Below, piece after piece: positions 5,448-5,947 of a DNA stretch of 5,947 bases (the first letter of the stretch is position 1; the number at the start of each line of letters is the position of its first letter). The DNA lies in the NCBI GenBank assembly GCA_934364765.1, contig CAKRMO010000079.1, positions 1-5,947 of the forward strand, given 5' to 3'. The translations under genes and the position numbers were made by a program. The notes under the pieces are model-generated. The model made no database searches. It saw only the letters and a list, made by a program, of their open reading frames with translations, and was not told the DNA's origin. The stretch comes from an uncultured Bacteroidaceae bacterium (GTDB taxonomy: Bacteria; Bacteroidota; Bacteroidia; Bacteroidales; Bacteroidaceae).

Positions 5448-5747
5448 ATGGCAGAGGAAAATACCGACAGGAAAACGATAGAAATCTTCCAGACAAGGGT
5501 CCGGCAGCTTATGTACGAGTACGAGAGCCTGCACGGGCAGAGGGAGGAAATGCGTTTGGCGTTGGAGAGGAAGGACGCGGAAATCAACCGTCTGCAGACC
5601 GAAGTGAAGGAGTTGCAGGACGCATACCAGTCGCTGAAAACCGCAAAAATGCTTGAGATATACGATGGGGATGTGGACAAGTCGAAAAGGCGCATCGAGT
5701 CGCTTATCAGGCAGGTGGACAGGTGCATAGCATTGCTTAAAGTATAA
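5448..5747 (+). CDS. Small coiled-coil protein encoded next to zapA
   Basis: A 99-residue acidic-basic helical protein starting MAEENTDRK at 5448; an upstream in-frame TTG at 5421 lies inside the promoter and is rejected. Residues about 11-68 form one long predicted coiled coil with hydrophobic heptad positions (IFQTRVRQLMYEYESL, then REEMRLALERKDAEINRLQ). After a break at YDGDVDKS (72-79), a second short amphipathic helix, KRRIESLIRQVDRCIALLKV, closes the protein. There is no signal peptide or membrane span. Its stop is 11 bases before the zapA start and both share one promoter, so it is very likely made together with ZapA. In proteobacteria the small coiled-coil protein ZapB bridges ZapA and the nucleoid; a similar partner role here is only a guess from context and shape, since I see no sequence match to ZapB. 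Confidence 0.85.
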   Translation: MAEENTDRKTIEIFQTRVRQLMYEYESLHGQREEMRLALERKDAEINRLQTEVKELQDAYQSLKTAKMLEIYDGDVDKSKRRIESLIRQVDRCIALLKV

Positions 5748-5758
5748 ATGCGGGCATC

Positions 5759-5947
5759 ATGGCAGAAATGAGTGAGAAATTTCAGATAACGCTGAGGATA
5801 GACAACCAAAGCTATCCGGTGAACGTGCGCCGCGACGAGGAGGAAATATACCGGGAGGCGGAACGCATGATAAACGACAAGCTGAACGTTTACAAGAGCA
5901 GGTTCCCCAACTTGGAAAAGGAACAGTATCTTTACATGGCGTTGCTG
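5759..5947 (+). CDS. zapA: Cell division protein ZapA (partial, first 63 residues)
   Basis: The frame opens at ATG 5759 and continues past the right edge. Residues 8-23 (FQITLRIDNQSYPVNV) form the beta hairpin that starts the ZapA domain, followed by RRDEEEIYREAERMINDKLN, the first long helix, and then a region ending YLYMALL. This layout matches Bacteroidota ZapA, about 95-100 residues in full, a tetrameric coiled-coil protein that bundles FtsZ filaments at the division site. An alternative ATG four codons in (MSEKF) is also possible. The other upstream ATG at 5748 is out of frame and hits a stop within eight codons. It is 11 bases after the coiled-coil gene, hence in the same operon. In many Bacteroidota the next gene is rny (ribonuclease Y), not visible here. 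Confidence 0.85.
   Translation, partial: MAEMSEKFQITLRIDNQSYPVNVRRDEEEIYREAERMINDKLNVYKSRFPNLEKEQYLYMALL

Noticed and set aside
5114..5809. 231-codon minus-strand frame spanning three plus-strand genes
   Set aside because: It runs antisense across the ends of the 213-residue gene, the whole coiled-coil gene and the zapA start, all of which have better start sites, promoters or motifs. Its Ser- and Cys-rich translation resembles noise.

Overview
The window looks like chromosomal DNA from a member of the Bacteroidales (phylum Bacteroidota). Three things point there. The gene order starts with MoxR ATPase, DUF58 protein and a secreted BatD-like protein, which is the head of the Bacteroides aerotolerance (bat) cluster. 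Purine-rich Shine-Dalgarno sites are absent before the starts. Instead there are repeated matches to the Bacteroidota sigma promoter (-33 TTTG, about 19 bases, -7 TAnnTTTG). Genus cannot be set from this sequence; a Prevotella- or Muribaculaceae-like genome would fit, but that is inference.

Left half, minus strand (1-3464). Read from right to left there is first a cation diffusion facilitator (CDF) metal transporter (2290-3426) with its own promoter and a probable terminator. A second promoter then drives moxR (1168-2166), a DUF58 MIDAS protein (266-1144) and a signal-peptide protein cut by the window edge (1-248). These three lie 17-23 bases apart and must form one operon. By analogy with the family, the MoxR AAA+ ATPase works with von Willebrand factor A-type proteins of the DUF58/Bat group on envelope or stress functions.

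Middle (3427-4741). A 470-base AT-rich gene-free stretch carries several small inverted repeats and a loose 21-base periodic motif. It ends in a near-perfect Bacteroidota promoter with a 12-base palindrome over the expected transcription start. This promoter drives a two-gene toxin-antitoxin module: an 81-85 residue putative antitoxin and a VapC-like PIN-domain RNase toxin with all expected acidic residues. The module has lower GC than its neighbours, so it is probably an acquired accessory insertion between core genes.

Right part, plus strand (4742-5947). An unrecognised 213-residue cytoplasmic protein is followed by a second strong promoter, a 99-residue coiled-coil protein and the first 63 codons of zapA, an FtsZ-ring-associated protein. 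The coiled-coil gene and zapA are 11 bases apart and probably cotranscribed, which suggests a cell-division role for the small protein.

I did not find an undescribed large system. The parts most worth a second look are the antitoxin with its upstream region, and the two uncharacterised proteins next to zapA.
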